A stretch of 64,000 nucleotides of DNA, from NCBI RefSeq assembly GCF_900292075.1, contig NZ_OLMV01000003.1:124001-188000 (forward strand). Direction: 5' to 3'. Positions 49,545-62,100 of this stretch are shown in pieces. Every line of letters starts with the position of its first letter. Positions within the stretch are counted from its first letter, which is position 1. This stretch comes from Microbacterium timonense (GTDB lineage Bacteria; Actinomycetota; Actinomycetes; Actinomycetales; Microbacteriaceae). The notes beneath the pieces are model-generated. The model saw nothing but the letters and a program-made list of their open reading frames with translations, was not told where the DNA came from and did no database searches. The translations under genes were made by a program, and so were the position numbers.

Positions 49545-52073
49545 TCACCCCAGGTCGGTCAGCAGATGGTGCGCGGCGGCTGCCGCGATGGCCTCCTCAC
49601 GGCCGGCCGCACCCAGCTTGCGGTAGATGCTCTTGACCTGCGTCTTGACCGTGTTGGGCGAGACACCGAGTTCCTCTGCCACGGCCGACAGGGGCTGGCC
49701 CGTGGTGAGCGACCGCAGCACGACGAGCTCACGATCGGTGAGCGGAGGGATGCTGGCCGAGTCCGGCAGCACCGACTCCACCGGTTCGATCTCACACATG
49801 GATGTCGTCGCGAGAAGCTCCTGCACCGCGCGTGAGTCCGCCGGTGGCAGCAGTGCGAGGGGGAAGCGAAGTCCGCGTTCGCACAAGTGAGCCGCGACGC
49901 TGGACACCTCGTTCTGCGCCGCCGCGTGCCCACCGGTGCGCAGCAGGGCCGCCAGACGCAGCAGTGACGCCGAAGCACTCAGCCTGGCGTTGGTCGGGCG
50001 CACCCGCGACTGGCCGAGGATGCGCAGCGTGTCTCGGGGCCGGCCGTCCACGAGGGCGACGCGGGCACGTTCCACGATGGTCTCGAAGCGGTCTTCGGGG
50101 GCATCCTTGTGAAGGACGGCCTTCGCCGCCTGCGTCTTGCCCTGCGCGAGATCGAGGACGGTCCGCACCCGTGTGAGAGCACGGCGAGCACTGGCGCTGT
50201 GGCCCTCCCTCCCCCGCAGCTCGACGAGGGACTCCAGCTGAGCCGCCCCCAGTGCGGCACGCCCGAGCCGCACCGAGACCAGTGCCTCCACGGTCGCCAT
50301 CGCGATCCAGTGCTCGCTCGTGGCATGGTGCGGCGCGAACTTGGCGACGTGCTCGGCGGCGCGCAGGCCGTCGGATTCCTCCAGCGCGAGCACCGCCTCT
50401 GCGATCCGGTAGAACGTGCCTTGGTAGCCATCGAGGTAGCGCCGGCTCCACCCGCCCTCCCTGACGAGCCGCACGTAGTGGCGAGCCTCCGGCAGGTCGC
50501 CGTTGAGCGCGTGGATGCCGCCGAGCATCGAGAGGTTGCTGATCGCATGCTCGACCTCGCCGGCGGCGGCCACCGCGGCACCGTACGCGAAGCACTCGAT
50601 GGCTTGACGCTGGTCACCGCCGTAGTACAGAGAGATCCCGAGCTGTGCGCACAGGAGCGGCACCTGGTTCGCGTACGGCTCCTTGTCCTCCTCGGGGGTG
50701 TCCGACAGCAGGCGAAGCGCCCGCACCGCGACGTTGGCGGCGCGCTCGTGCATGCCCAGAACGCGCAGGGCGACGCTCTCGGCGACCCAGATGAACAGCC
50801 GCTCGGTCGTGCTGAGGTCGGCGCGGGAGGAATTGGCGGCGGCGACGGCCATCCGGAACAGCTGCAGCCCCCGCAGCCGGCGGACCCGCACCGCGTTGTA
50901 GCAGACGGCGAGAAGCATCAGCAGGAGCGGCTCGTCTCGCAGCTGCGAGAGCGGGATGCCGCCGAGCACGCTGCGCACCGTGCCGCCATGGTTCAGCAGG
51001 TCGAACCATGACGCGGTCACGACGCGTCGCGCCAACGCGAAGTCGCCGCCCTCGATCGAGACCCGCAGCGCGTGGTCCGGGCGAGCGTGGCGCAGCGACC
51101 ACTCGACGACCGCCGTGCGCAGCACGGGCAGATCCGCGGGAAAGCGCCGCTCCAGCTCCCGCCGCAGCAGCATCCGCGCGAAGGGCGCGAATGAGAAGAC
51201 TCGTCCACCGCGCGCGTGGGTCCACGTTCCGAAGCCGTAGCGCTCGGCCTCGTCGAGGTACCGGGTGGCGCGCGGGTCGACGCTCAGCTCACGGGCCAGT
51301 GACTCGTCGACGACGTCGGCAGCGCTGATCCGCACCAGCGCGGAGATGAGCGACGGATCGTAGCCGGAGCGTACGACCCGGATCCTCATGTACTCCTCGA
51401 CCGCCTCCACCGCCTCGTCCAGGACCGAGGGGTGGTCGACCATGGAGCGCTTCATGAGCGCATGGATGACCGCCGGGAACCCGTTGGTGATCGCGAGCAC
51501 CTTGCGGGCCGCTTCGCCGTCGACCCCCAGCGCGCGCCGCACCTCTTCCTCGTCGAACATCAACTGCGACGGCGTGATGAGCTTGCGGTCGATCATGAGC
51601 GTGACGCCGTCGTCGTCGAGCATGGTGCGCCGGTTCGCGGCGGCGATCACCCGCAGGGTCGGTACGCGCGTGAGCGTCTCGCAGAGATCGACCAGCGCCT
51701 CCCGGCTCAGGATCGCCGCGTCGTCGACGACGATGGTGAGCGGCTGTTCCTGCCCGGCCAGCATGCGGCGCACCCCGTCCCAGCTTTCTTCTGCCGGCGG
51801 CGCTCCCTGCTCCCTCGCACCGCCCAGGCGTCGGGCGATCATCCGTGCGAGCCCCACGCTGTCGGTCGCGGCGGGGTCGGCGGTGATCCACAGCACTCGG
51901 TCGCTCGTTCGCTGAACCCACTCGTGCAGTACGACGGTCTTCCCGGCGCCGCACGCGCCGCGGACGACGGTGAGCGGTGCGGCATCCTCCAGGAGGTCGG
52001 TCACTCGCGGTCGGGCGATGACGTCCGCCGGGACTCGGGGCACTCCGACATCGAGCCGCTGTACTTGCCACAC
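49545..52073 (-). CDS. MalT/LAL-type LuxR regulator of surface proteins
   Basis: An 842-aa large ATP-binding LuxR regulator. N-terminal STAND-type NTPase: Walker A VVRGACGAGKTVVLHEWV (about residue 40) and Walker B TIVVDDAAIL. A long helical, TPR-like middle part follows, and a C-terminal LuxR helix-turn-helix (LTDRELVVLRSLTTGQPLSA then SPNTVKTQVKSIYRKLGA). MalT-like proteins multimerise on direct repeats. The gene lies between two giant surface-protein genes, each preceded by a CCGGGTGA array, so it is the likely activator. GTG start with AAGGAAA upstream. Confidence 0.88.
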   Translation of the reverse strand: MWQVQRLDVGVPRVPADVIARPRVTDLLEDAAPLTVVRGACGAGKTVVLHEWVQRTSDRVLWITADPAATDSVGLARMIARRLGGAREQGAPPAEESWDGVRRMLAGQEQPLTIVVDDAAILSREALVDLCETLTRVPTLRVIAAANRRTMLDDDGVTLMIDRKLITPSQLMFDEEEVRRALGVDGEAARKVLAITNGFPAVIHALMKRSMVDHPSVLDEAVEAVEEYMRIRVVRSGYDPSLISALVRISAADVVDESLARELSVDPRATRYLDEAERYGFGTWTHARGGRVFSFAPFARMLLRRELERRFPADLPVLRTAVVEWSLRHARPDHALRVSIEGGDFALARRVVTASWFDLLNHGGTVRSVLGGIPLSQLRDEPLLLMLLAVCYNAVRVRRLRGLQLFRMAVAAANSSRADLSTTERLFIWVAESVALRVLGMHERAANVAVRALRLLSDTPEEDKEPYANQVPLLCAQLGISLYYGGDQRQAIECFAYGAAVAAAGEVEHAISNLSMLGGIHALNGDLPEARHYVRLVREGGWSRRYLDGYQGTFYRIAEAVLALEESDGLRAAEHVAKFAPHHATSEHWIAMATVEALVSVRLGRAALGAAQLESLVELRGREGHSASARRALTRVRTVLDLAQGKTQAAKAVLHKDAPEDRFETIVERARVALVDGRPRDTLRILGQSRVRPTNARLSASASLLRLAALLRTGGHAAAQNEVSSVAAHLCERGLRFPLALLPPADSRAVQELLATTSMCEIEPVESVLPDSASIPPLTDRELVVLRSLTTGQPLSAVAEELGVSPNTVKTQVKSIYRKLGAAGREEAIAAAAAHHLLTDLG

Positions 52074-52533
52074 GTCGATTTCGTTTCCTTCGTCTCACCC
52101 CAGAGTTCTCTGTCTGTCACCCGATCCGCGCCCTCCCGCCCCGGAACCCGGTGAGTCGTTCCACGCTGTGGCGTCCGTTCGAACGCTCTGAGGATGCCGA
52201 GACGCCAGGGCGGCGACTCTGGCGGGTCGTCGAGCGTGCCCGCCGGCGGCCTCGGATGCGCGGTCGAACGACGCCGCTTCAGGAGCTGAGCGCTTGTGCG
52301 CTTGCGCGCGGCGGTGGATACCGCTTCGTCGGATCCGGACTGACCGAGGAATCGGGCATCAACAGTCGACGGTTCACAGCTTCCCCCCTGGAGGCTCCCG
52401 GGTGAACGCACACGCGCACCCTGAAACGTTCTTCAACGTTACCTGAGAACATTCCCATAATCGGCATCCGCGCCGTTCGGCGGTCAACCGGTCGCGTGCC
52501 GATGAGGGGGCCTCGCCGAAGGATGCCGGTGAC
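52074..52533. other. 460-bp gene-free region upstream of the LuxR gene
   Basis: No convincing gene. It contains one CCGGGTGA (52398-52405, plus strand), two GGGTGA cores read leftward near 52105-52130, and the direct repeat AACGTT-N4-AACGTT (about 52427-52442). The LuxR promoter must be here but I cannot place it. Confidence 0.45.
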
Positions 52534-53118
52534 TCAGCCGGTGCGCGGCCGCTTCCGTCGAGCCATCAGCATCCCGAAGGTCGCGAGCGAGACAGCGGCC
52601 AGAATCACGGCGGCGAGGATTCCCGCCGGCATCAGCCACTCCGGAAGGTGCGCCGTCGGGGCGGTGAGCCCCGGGACGTCGGCGGGGCGCTGTGCGCCGG
52701 GAATCTCGTTCGCATCGGCGGCGCGTACGACGACACCTCCGCGCGGATCCACCACCTCGGCGAGCGTCACCACCTGGTACGCGTCTTCAGGGACCTCCCC
52801 CACGAGGATCACCGCCTGGAACTTGGCCGAACCCTGAGCCGGGATCTCGGCGCTCCAGCTGGCGACACCCCCGCCGACCGTGGCATCCGATGCCCCCAGC
52901 TCGACGAACTCCGGGACGCGGAGATTCACCGTGCCCGAGAACGGCTGATCCCCCGCGTTCTCGACGACCACGGTGTAGCGCACGGTGTCACCGGGAGTCG
53001 CCTCATCCACCTCGTCCGAGACGGTGACGGAGATCGCATCGCCGGCCGCCACGGCTGCTGCCGGCGCTGCGATCAGCAGCGCCGGCAGGGTGATCGCCAG
53101 AGCGACCAGTGACCTCAT
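52534..53118 (-). CDS. Exported single-domain protein with C-terminal membrane anchor, coupled to the giant gene
   Basis: A 194-aa protein: signal peptide (SLVALAITLPALLIAAPAAA), one DUF11-like beta domain (EATPGDTVRYTVVVENAGDQ to DAYQVVTLAEVVDPRGG), a short Pro-rich linker, and a C-terminal helix LMPAGILAAVILAAVSLATF ending ARRKRPRTG. It has no LAxTG motif, so it stays in the membrane. Its ATG overlaps the giant gene stop as ATGA, so the two are translated together. A role as membrane-proximal partner or assembly factor of the 3032-aa protein is inferred. Confidence 0.82.
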   Translation of the reverse strand: MRSLVALAITLPALLIAAPAAAVAAGDAISVTVSDEVDEATPGDTVRYTVVVENAGDQPFSGTVNLRVPEFVELGASDATVGGGVASWSAEIPAQGSAKFQAVILVGEVPEDAYQVVTLAEVVDPRGGVVVRAADANEIPGAQRPADVPGLTAPTAHLPEWLMPAGILAAVILAAVSLATFGMLMARRKRPRTG

Positions 53119-56100
53119 GCGTCCCGCCGGCTGCGTCGGCGCAGGCTCAGCCATAGGAAGAGTCCACCCCCGGCGAAGAGGGCGACCAGCAGCCCGAGCA
53201 GCGGCAGTGCGATGCCGCCGCCGGTGATCGCGAGCGGTCGCTCCACCGAAGTGCTCACCTGGCAGTCGACGACGCTCGGATCCACGCAGTTGCCGCCGAT
53301 CTCGCCCGAGCTGAACAGCACATTGCGCATCACGTTGTCGCCACCGTGCTCGTTCACGACGAAGCTGTACGTGATCGTCGTCACCTCGCCGACGCCGAGG
53401 CTTCCTGTCCACGAGAGCTTCGGCGCCTCGAACGTCGCGCCGCCGGTCGCGTCCGCCCGGTAGCGGGCGTCGTCGAGCACGCCGGTGAAGTCGTCGACGA
53501 ACAGGGCGGGCTCGTCCTCCGTGTACGCGACCTGACCGGTGTTGCGGACGACGATCGTGTAGGTGACGGTGTCGCCGGGCTTCACCTTCTCGCCGGCGTC
53601 GGAGGACTTGACCGTCTCGTACGACTGCACCAGGGTGCGCGTGGCGCAATCCGGGTCGGTCGAGGCGGCCGGATCGGCAGCGCCACCCGCCGACTCGTCG
53701 GGGTTCTGCGCCGGGATCGCGACACAGTTGCTCGGCACCTCCGCAGGCGTCGTCACGACGTTGTCGATGATGCCGTCGCCGGTCCGGGGTGCGTTGACCG
53801 TGACCGAGTACTCGATGGTGAGCGAGTCTCCGACGGCGAGCGGGCCCCGCCACTGCAGGCGGGAGCCGACCAGTTGCGCGCCCTGTGTGGCATCGCCGTT
53901 GTAGGTCGCGTCGTCCAGCACGTCCACGAGCGAGTCGTCGATCTGCGCGGGGCGGGCGGTCGTCCAATCGATGCCGCCGTCGTTGGTGATGGTGATGGCG
54001 TACTCGATGACCTGACCGGCGAACGCGGTCTGCGTGGTCGAGGTCTTCTCCACGTGGAGTGAGGGCCCGCCGAGGTCGACCTCGCACATCGGGTCCTCGC
54101 TCGTGGGCGAGCAGTTGCCTCCCGGTGTGGTCGAGGTGACCCGGTTGAAGAGGATCTTGTCGGCTCCGTCCGGTACCGGGTTGCTCACGCTCACCGTGTA
54201 GGTGAACGTGACCACCTCGCCGACCTCGAGCGCGCCGCTCCAGCTCAGCGTGCCGGCATCCGCGTCCCAAGCCACGGGGTTCACGGTCGCACCGTCCACC
54301 GAAGAGGACGCGGCAGCGTCGAGGTTGTACACGGCGTCGTCGAGCACCTCGGTGAGCGGGTCCTCCCACACGACCGGTTCGTCGGCGGTGTACGCCACCT
54401 GGCCCGTGTTCGTGAGGGTGATCGTGTACGCCACGACGTCCCCGGGGAAGAACTCGGTCTTGTCCGCCGACTTCGACAGGTGGTACTCCTTCACCAGCGT
54501 CGTCGTGTCGCACAGCGGGTCGTCCGAGTCGGGACCGCAGTTCGACGGGATGTCGGGCGGTGTCACGATCCGGTTGGCCAGCGAGTGGTCGCCCCGGTCG
54601 GGGTTCGCGATCGTCACCTGATAAGTGATCGTCGCGGTCGCCCCTGCCGCGAGCGGTCCCTCCCAGTGGATGGTGCTGCGCGGTGCATCGAACCGTGCCT
54701 CACCGGCGCTCGCCTCCAGCTGGAGCGATTCCTCCGTGACCGTCGTGACGTCTTCGAGCACGCGCGACAGGCTGTCGTCGAACTGCGCCGGCGCCTGCGC
54801 GGTGAAGTCCACGGCACCGGTGTTCTCGACGGTGATCGTGTATTCGATCACGTCGCCCGCGAAGGCGACCTCCTGGTCGACCGTCTTCTCGAAGTGCAGC
54901 GCGCGCACCGGCGTCTCGGTCGCACAGTCCGGGGCCGTCGGCTGCGCGCAGCCTCCCTCGGGCGGCGTGAGCACCGCGTTGCGCAGGATGCCGTCGGCCG
55001 GGGGAGTCGGGGTCTCAGCCGGGTCGAGCACGGTGACCGCGTACGTGACGACCGCGACCCCGCCGATGGGCAGGTCGCCCGCCCACGAGACCACGCCGTC
55101 CGCGAACGTGGCGCCGCCGGTCAGGGCGGTCGGGCCCGTCGCGTCGTCGAGCACACCGCCCAGGTCGTCGGTGAAGGTCGCCTGCGTCGGTGCGGCGTAC
55201 GCCACCTGGCCGATGTTCTCGACCCGGACGGTGTACGTCACGACGTCGCCCGGCCTCGCCTGGCGCAGGCTCGCCGTCTTCACCGTGTCGTACGCGCGGA
55301 TCGGCGTGACCGTGTCGCAGTCGCCGCACTCTCCGCCCGGGCCCGTGGGCGTGACCACGTTCTCCAGAAGGAAGTCGGCGTCTTCGGCCACCGGAGCGTC
55401 GACCGTCACGGTGTAGCGGATGATGACCACGCCGTCGACAGGCAGCTCGCCCTGCCAGCGCAGCTCCGACTGGTCGGCGTGCCACGTCGGCAGGTTGTCG
55501 CTGTCGCCCTCCACCGCGAGGTCGGACGGCGCGCCGGCGACGTCGAGCACGTCGGAGAGGTCGTCGGTGAACGACGCCGGATCGGCGTCGGTGTACGCGA
55601 CCGCACCGGTGTTGGTCACGGTGATGGCGTACGCGACATCCTCGCCCGGGGTGACGACCGCAGGACTCGACGACTTCTCGACGAGGTAGCTGCGCACCGG
55701 AGTGTCGGTCGTGCAGTCCCCGGCTGCCGCGCACTCGCCGGTGGAGCTCGTGACCGCGTTCACCAGGTGGTGGTCACCCGTGTCGGGGTCGTCCACCGTC
55801 AGCGTGTAGCGGATGGTCAGGGTCTGATCGATTCCGAGAGGTCCCGCCCAGCGCAGTGCACTGCCGGTCACGGTGGCCTCGCCCTGATCGGGGGCGATCG
55901 TGATGTCGCGCAGGCCGCCGGCGTCATCGAGCACGCCCGACAGGTCGTCGACGATGTCGGCGGGGAGGGCGTCGGTGTACGCGACGGCGCCGGTGTTGCG
56001 CACGGTGATCGTGTAGGTCACGTCGTCGCCCTCGGTGAGCGACGTGGCGTCGACCGTCTTCTCGTACTGGAACGACCGGATCCGCACCTCGGTGGTGCAG

Positions 56101-59100
56101 CTGTCGTCGTCGACGCACGAGCCGCCGGGTCCGACCGGCTCCACCCCGTTGACGAGGATGTCGTCGTCCGTCTCGCCGTTGGCGACGACCGTATAGCGGA
56201 TGATCGCCTCACCGCCGATCGGCAGTGCGCCCGACCAGGTGAGCGTGTTCGTGCCGTCGAACGCGGCTCCGCCCTGCAGCACCGCACCCCACTCCGCATC
56301 GCGCAGCACGTCGGTCAGGTCGTCGCTGAAACCGGCGGGGTCGCCCGCGGTGTACGCGACCGCTCCGGTGTTGCGCACCGTCACGGTGTAGACGACGGTG
56401 TCACCCACCTCGGCGACCTGCGGTGCGACGGTCTTCTCCACCGTGAACTCGCGTACCAGCACGGTCACGTCGCAGTTCGGGTCCGTCGACATCGGCGTGC
56501 AGTTCCCGCCGCGGCCGGGCGGGGTCTCCACCCGGTTGTCCATGCGATGATCACCGGTGTCGGGTTCATCGACGTCGACGGTGTAGACGAACGTGACGGT
56601 CTGGTCCACGGCCAGAGGCCCGGCCGCCACGAGGACACCGCCGTCGAACGTGACCTGCCACCCCGCGGGCTGGGACACGAGGATCGGGTTGCCCGAGTCG
56701 CCGAGCGTGTCGGTGAGGTCGTCGCGGATCTCCGCGGCGTCGTCGTCGCCGATGGCCGTGCCGGTGTAGTCCTCCGAGCCGGTGTTGGTGACCGTGATCG
56801 TGTACGTCGGGCCCTGCTGACCCGGCTCCACGATCGTGTCGTCGACCGACTTGACGACCTCGTACGAGCGCGTCGGGATCTCCACCCAGCAGCGGGGGTC
56901 GGCGATGTCGCGGTCGACGGACGGGTCGCAGTTGCCGCCGGGGCTGTCGGTGCTCGCGCGGTTGAGCAGCCTCTCGCCGGGAGCGGTCGCCGAGGTGATC
57001 TCGACGGTGTACGTGATCACGACCTCGCCGTCACCCACCGGCAGGTCGCCGATCCAGGTGATCGTCTGCGAGCCGGCGTCGTAGTCCGCGACACCGCCGC
57101 CGGAGACCACCTGGACGTCGCCGAGGTACGTCGCGTGCTCGAGCACGTCGCCGATGGGGTCGGAGATCGCCGCCTGCGGCTCGCCGTCACCTGCCGGGTA
57201 CGGCACGCGGCCGGTGTTGCGGACGGTGATCGTGTAGATCACATCGTCCCCGACTTCGGCGACGCCCGTGCTGGCCACCTTCACCAGTTCGTACGACTGG
57301 ACCGGGGTCTCCGTCTCACAGACGGGGTCGGTCGAGCCGGTGTCACAGTTCGCGAGGCCGGTGGGCGTCGTGATGCGGTTGGCGAGAAGGTGGTCGCCTC
57401 GGTCGGGGTTGTCGACGAGGACGTCGTATTCGATCGTCACCGTGCCGTCGACGGGCAGCGGGCCCGACCAGTCGAGCACCGAGCCCTGATAGGTCAGATC
57501 GCCGGCGGACCAGGTGACGCTGCCGTCCACGATCTGGCCGTCATCGTCCACTGTCGCATCCAGCTCGCCGTCATCCACGATCCCGGCGAACGAGTCGCGG
57601 AAGGATGCCGGGAAGCCATCCGTGAACGCGACGCCACCGGTGTTGGTCACCACGATGCGGTAGTGCACCGTGCCGCCGGGGTTCACGTACGCCGGGTCGG
57701 CGGACTTCTCGACGTGGAACTGCGCGATCGGCGTGGACGTGTCGCACAGCCCGTCGCCCGCACATGCGCCGCCCACGCCGGTCGGGGTGACCGTGTTGTT
57801 CAGCGTCATGCTGTCGGGGTTGGGCGTCTGCTTGACCGCCACCGAGTAGGTGAAGGTGCGCACCTGGCCGACGGCGAGCGTGCCTGACCAGGTCAGGTGC
57901 TCGTCAGCGAAGACGGCGCCGCCGGTCGCGCTGCCGATCACGAAGTCGGCGTCGTCGAGGACGTCGGTCAGATCGTCGTCGAACGATGCCGGGTTCTCGG
58001 CGGTGTAGGCCACTTCTCCCGTGTTGCGCACGGTCAGCGTGTAGGTGACGACGTCGCCGCGCACCACGGGCGTCTCGGCCGTCGACTTCTCCACCGTGTA
58101 CGACTGCACCCGCACGACAGCGTCGCAGTCCGGGTCCGTCGAGTTCTCGGCGCAGTTGCTGCCCGGCGTCTCGGAGACGATGGTGTTCTCCAGGCGGTCA
58201 TCGCGCGTGTCCTCGTCCACACCCGCGGGGTTGACCTGCACCTGGAAGCTGAACGACGTGCTCGCACCGACCTCGAGAGGTCCGCTCCACGTCACGCCGG
58301 TCGCCGGGTCGAAGGAGACGCCGGGGGAGGAGGAACCGACCCACGCGGCATCCTTGAGCACATCAGTCAGCGGGTCGGTGACGGACGCCGCAGCGAAGCC
58401 GTTCGCGCCGTAGGCGACCTGACCGGTGTTGCGGATGTCGATCGTGTAGGTGACCGTGCCGCCCGGCGTCACCACGGACGGCGTTGCGGACTTGGTGAAA
58501 TGGATGCCGGGCACGGGGTGCTCTGTCGTGCAGGTGTCGCACTCCATGTCGGTGCCGGGCGTCACCGCATTGCGCAGGCGATGGTCGCCGACCTGGTCGT
58601 AGTCCTTGACCGTGACCGAGTAGCTGATGGTGATCACCTCGCCGGGGAAGATGCTCTCCGACGACCAGCGCAGCGCGTTGCCGTCGAGGACGGCCGAACC
58701 GGGGTCGCCGTCCTCGGCCGAGGTCGCGACGGTGATGCTGTCCTCGTCGATGACCGCGTCGTCGAGGACGCTGGACAGGTCGTCGACGAAGCTCGGCGAC
58801 AGGAACGGTGCGGGGCTGTCCTCGGGTTCGGTGACCGTCACCGTGTACGTGATGCGGTCACCGGCGAGCACCGGGGTGCCGGCGGCCGGGTTCGACGTCT
58901 TCGTGACGGCGGGAGGCAGCGGCACCACGATCCCGGCCGGGTCGCTTGCGGTCAGCGGCTCGCCGACCGGAGGCGTGACGTTGACGAACGCCTCGTTGAT
59001 GGTCGTGCCGAGCGCTGCGGGGCCTGCGGTGCACTCGCGGGACTCCGAGGCTCCTGCGGCCAGCATGGCGACGGTGAAGGCGCACTGCGGGAACATCGGA

Positions 59101-62100
59101 TCGGCCACGGCGACGTTCGTGAGCGGTCCGGTGCCGCGGTTGGTGACCGTGATGCGGTAGGGCACCGAGTCGTCGCGGGCGTACTGTGCGAAATCACTGG
59201 CGTCCTGCGCGTCGTGCCACGCATCGGGGTCGGTGCGGTCGCCGCCCTTCTCGAGGACGTACTTCTTGATCTCGATCTGGTTGCAGTCCGCGATCGTCGT
59301 TGTCGCCGACGACTTCATCGGCAGTCCGGTGTGCGCCGCGATGCTCGTGGCGGCGTTGACGATGACCTGACCCGGCTTGTTGTCGGCGGCCGCGGGCGTC
59401 GCACAGTCGGTGCTCGACGGCGGCGAGGTCGTGAAGTGCACGTCGAACGACTGCTGAGCGCCCGGCGCGAGCGCAGGGCCGATGACGCGGATCGCGGTGG
59501 CGCTCGCGGGAATCGCGGCGTTCGTTCCGCTCAGCGTGACGGCGGTCCATCCCACCGTGTTGCCGGCGATCGCGCCCGGGTTGGTGCCGTTCGACTTCGT
59601 GCGCGGATCGTCGCTCAGCGTGCTGGGGGCGGTCGTCGTGTAGAACACACGCCACGTGGTCGCCGGCACGCTGACGCGCGTGACCTCGTAACCGCCGTCG
59701 ATGTTCGTGCCGTTCTCGTCCCCCTTGTAGGGCAGGACGTCGATGGTGTCGGTGTAGGCGTTCGACGACGGATCGAGCGAGTTGAGCGTCATGCGCCAGA
59801 ACGAGCTGCCGCCGGCGTAGGGCACGAACGTCGCGGCCGAGCTCTTGCCGAACGTGGTGGTGCCGTTGTTGGGGACGACGACGGATGCCGAGGCCTGCCT
59901 GAGCGCGAGCTCGCGGTTGTCGCCAGGTACGCGAACCTCGGCCGTGTTGGTGAGGGTGGTGCCGGGGGCGACCGTGGCGTTCGCCGGAAGCATCGCCTGG
60001 TACGTGATCACGCGCTGCGTGTTCGCCGGCGAGTTGGTCATGGCGAAGGTCAGCTGCTGCCGCCCGCTCACTGTCGTGGACGTGGGGGTGACGGCGGTGC
60101 CGTCGATCCGTGCCGATCCGGCGATGTACTGCATCCCCGCCGGCAGCAGGTCGACGACGGTGAGGTTGCTGTTCGTCGGCGGTGTCGTCGTGCTGTTGGT
60201 GGCGGCGCGCACCGTGTAGGTCACCGGCTGACCGGGACCGGCCGTCTGCGGGCTCGCCGACTTCGAGATCGTGCCGGTGTTGCCGATAATGCGGAACACA
60301 TCACGGTAGGCATTCGTGCCGTGGCCGGCCGCGGTGTACGCGCTCCACGGGGTGGCCGTGTTGACACTGCCGCTGCTGTGGCCCGCGTTGTACCAGGTGT
60401 TCGCCGAGCCGGTCACGACGTTCGGGCGGTTGAACGACCCGACGGTCCAGCCTTCGTCGCGGATGTCCACCTGCCCGGCGACCCACGGCGTCGCGTTCGC
60501 CTTGATGTAGCCGAAGCCGCGGACGAACACGTACAGCGGCTTGTCGACGGCCGGGTTCCACGTGACCTTCACGGCCGTGACGTTGGCCGGAAGCGATACC
60601 ACACTGGTGCCGGTCACCCGCGGGTCGCCCGTGACCACTCCCCCGGCGGGGGTGGCGCTGACCCACGTGACGGCCGTCGAATCGCACGTGAACGTGCGGG
60701 TGTCGATGTTGGCGGTCGTGTACCAGTAACGCAGAGTCGGCATCTGCTGGTAACCGCCTCGTGCACCATCGAATCCGCCACCGTCCATGTACCGGAGCAC
60801 GAAGTTGTTGCTCTCGGGCGCGGGGACGGTGGTCGCCGTCTGGTTCATCGTGCAGACGCCGGCGATGTTGCCCGCGTTCGGCCCGCGGTAGTCGTTCCAC
60901 GCGAAGCTGTTCGCTTGCATGTACAACGGCAGCGGCTGGCCCGCGGCCTGCCCGGTGGGGCTGGGAAGTGTCCAGGTCGATCCCGCCCCGGGCGCGACGA
61001 ACAGCTGGTCGTCCCAGGCGGATCGTGATGCTGCCGGAGTGCCGGCCCAGTGGTTGCTGAAGTCACCTTCGGGATACAGGGTGACCGCGTCGGTGTTGTT
61101 CGCGGCGGGGTCGGCCGTGGTCTGGGTGGTGCCGGGGTACGTCCAGGCGGGGGCGGCGGCCGCGAAGGAGAAGGTCTGGCTGGCCGTCACCGGATAGGGG
61201 TGGTTGAAGATCAGGGCGCCGGAAGCGATGTAGTTGCGCCCCGCGGGCAGCGCCTGGCCTTTGGAATCGTTCACCGGTACGCGAGTGAGGCTGTAGTCGA
61301 TGTTGGTGAGCGTCACGCGGTACTGCGTGGCATTGAGCTTGGTGAGAGTGCAGCCGCCGGGGAACGCCGCACGGTCCGGACGGTTCGTCGCCGAGAACGG
61401 GATGCCGGCGGCGACCTCGCCGTTGACGGGGCGACACTCGGTCGGGGCGATGAGGTTGGTGTTGGCTCCCGTCGACGTGGAGCTCACGTTGAGGACGAAC
61501 GAGTAGTTCACCGGTCCCGGCCGGCTTCCGACGTTCGCGGCGACGGCCCAGTCGACGATCATCTGGTACCGCGGCTGATTGTTCACCAGCACACGCGAGC
61601 GCTGACCGCCCTCTGCGGGCGCGCTGGACGGCGTCGAGATGACGAGGTCCATGCCGTAGTTGTACGTGACCGGCAGTGGCGTCTGGGCCGCGACCGTCGA
61701 CGGGGCCGCGGCCTGGTCGGAGGTGACCGTGCCCGAGGCGGAGAGCGGCTGGCCGTTCGTGCTCGTCGCCCGGATGGGGGTCTGCAGCACCGTCGCCGTT
61801 CCCGCCTTCACCGTGCCGACGTTGCACACGAGCGTGACCCCGTCGGCCGAGATCGACGAGACCGGCGTCGCGCCGGTCGTCTTGCACGCGGACGGAAGGC
61901 TGGCGAACTTCCCGTTGCTCGCGGTCAGCGTGACGGTGACGTTGGTCACGTCTTCGTTCGACTCCGGCTGCGCGGCGTCGTTGGTGTTGATGTGCCACTC
62001 GGCGATGACCGGGTTGCCGTACTGCACGCTCGTCGGCACCGGTGCCGCCCAGTTCGCCGTGATCTCGTGCGCTGCCACGATCGCGGCATCAGCCGCTGTC

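Noticed and set aside
52151..52411. Short frames of 84 and 136 codons upstream of the LuxR gene
   Set aside because: No ribosome-binding site, Arg-rich composition and overlap with probable promoter sequence.
54480..61028. Two plus-strand frames of 1135 and 1043 codons
   Set aside because: They are antisense to the repeat modules of the 3032-aa protein; their repetitive Val/Asp/Arg pattern mirrors the real modules.
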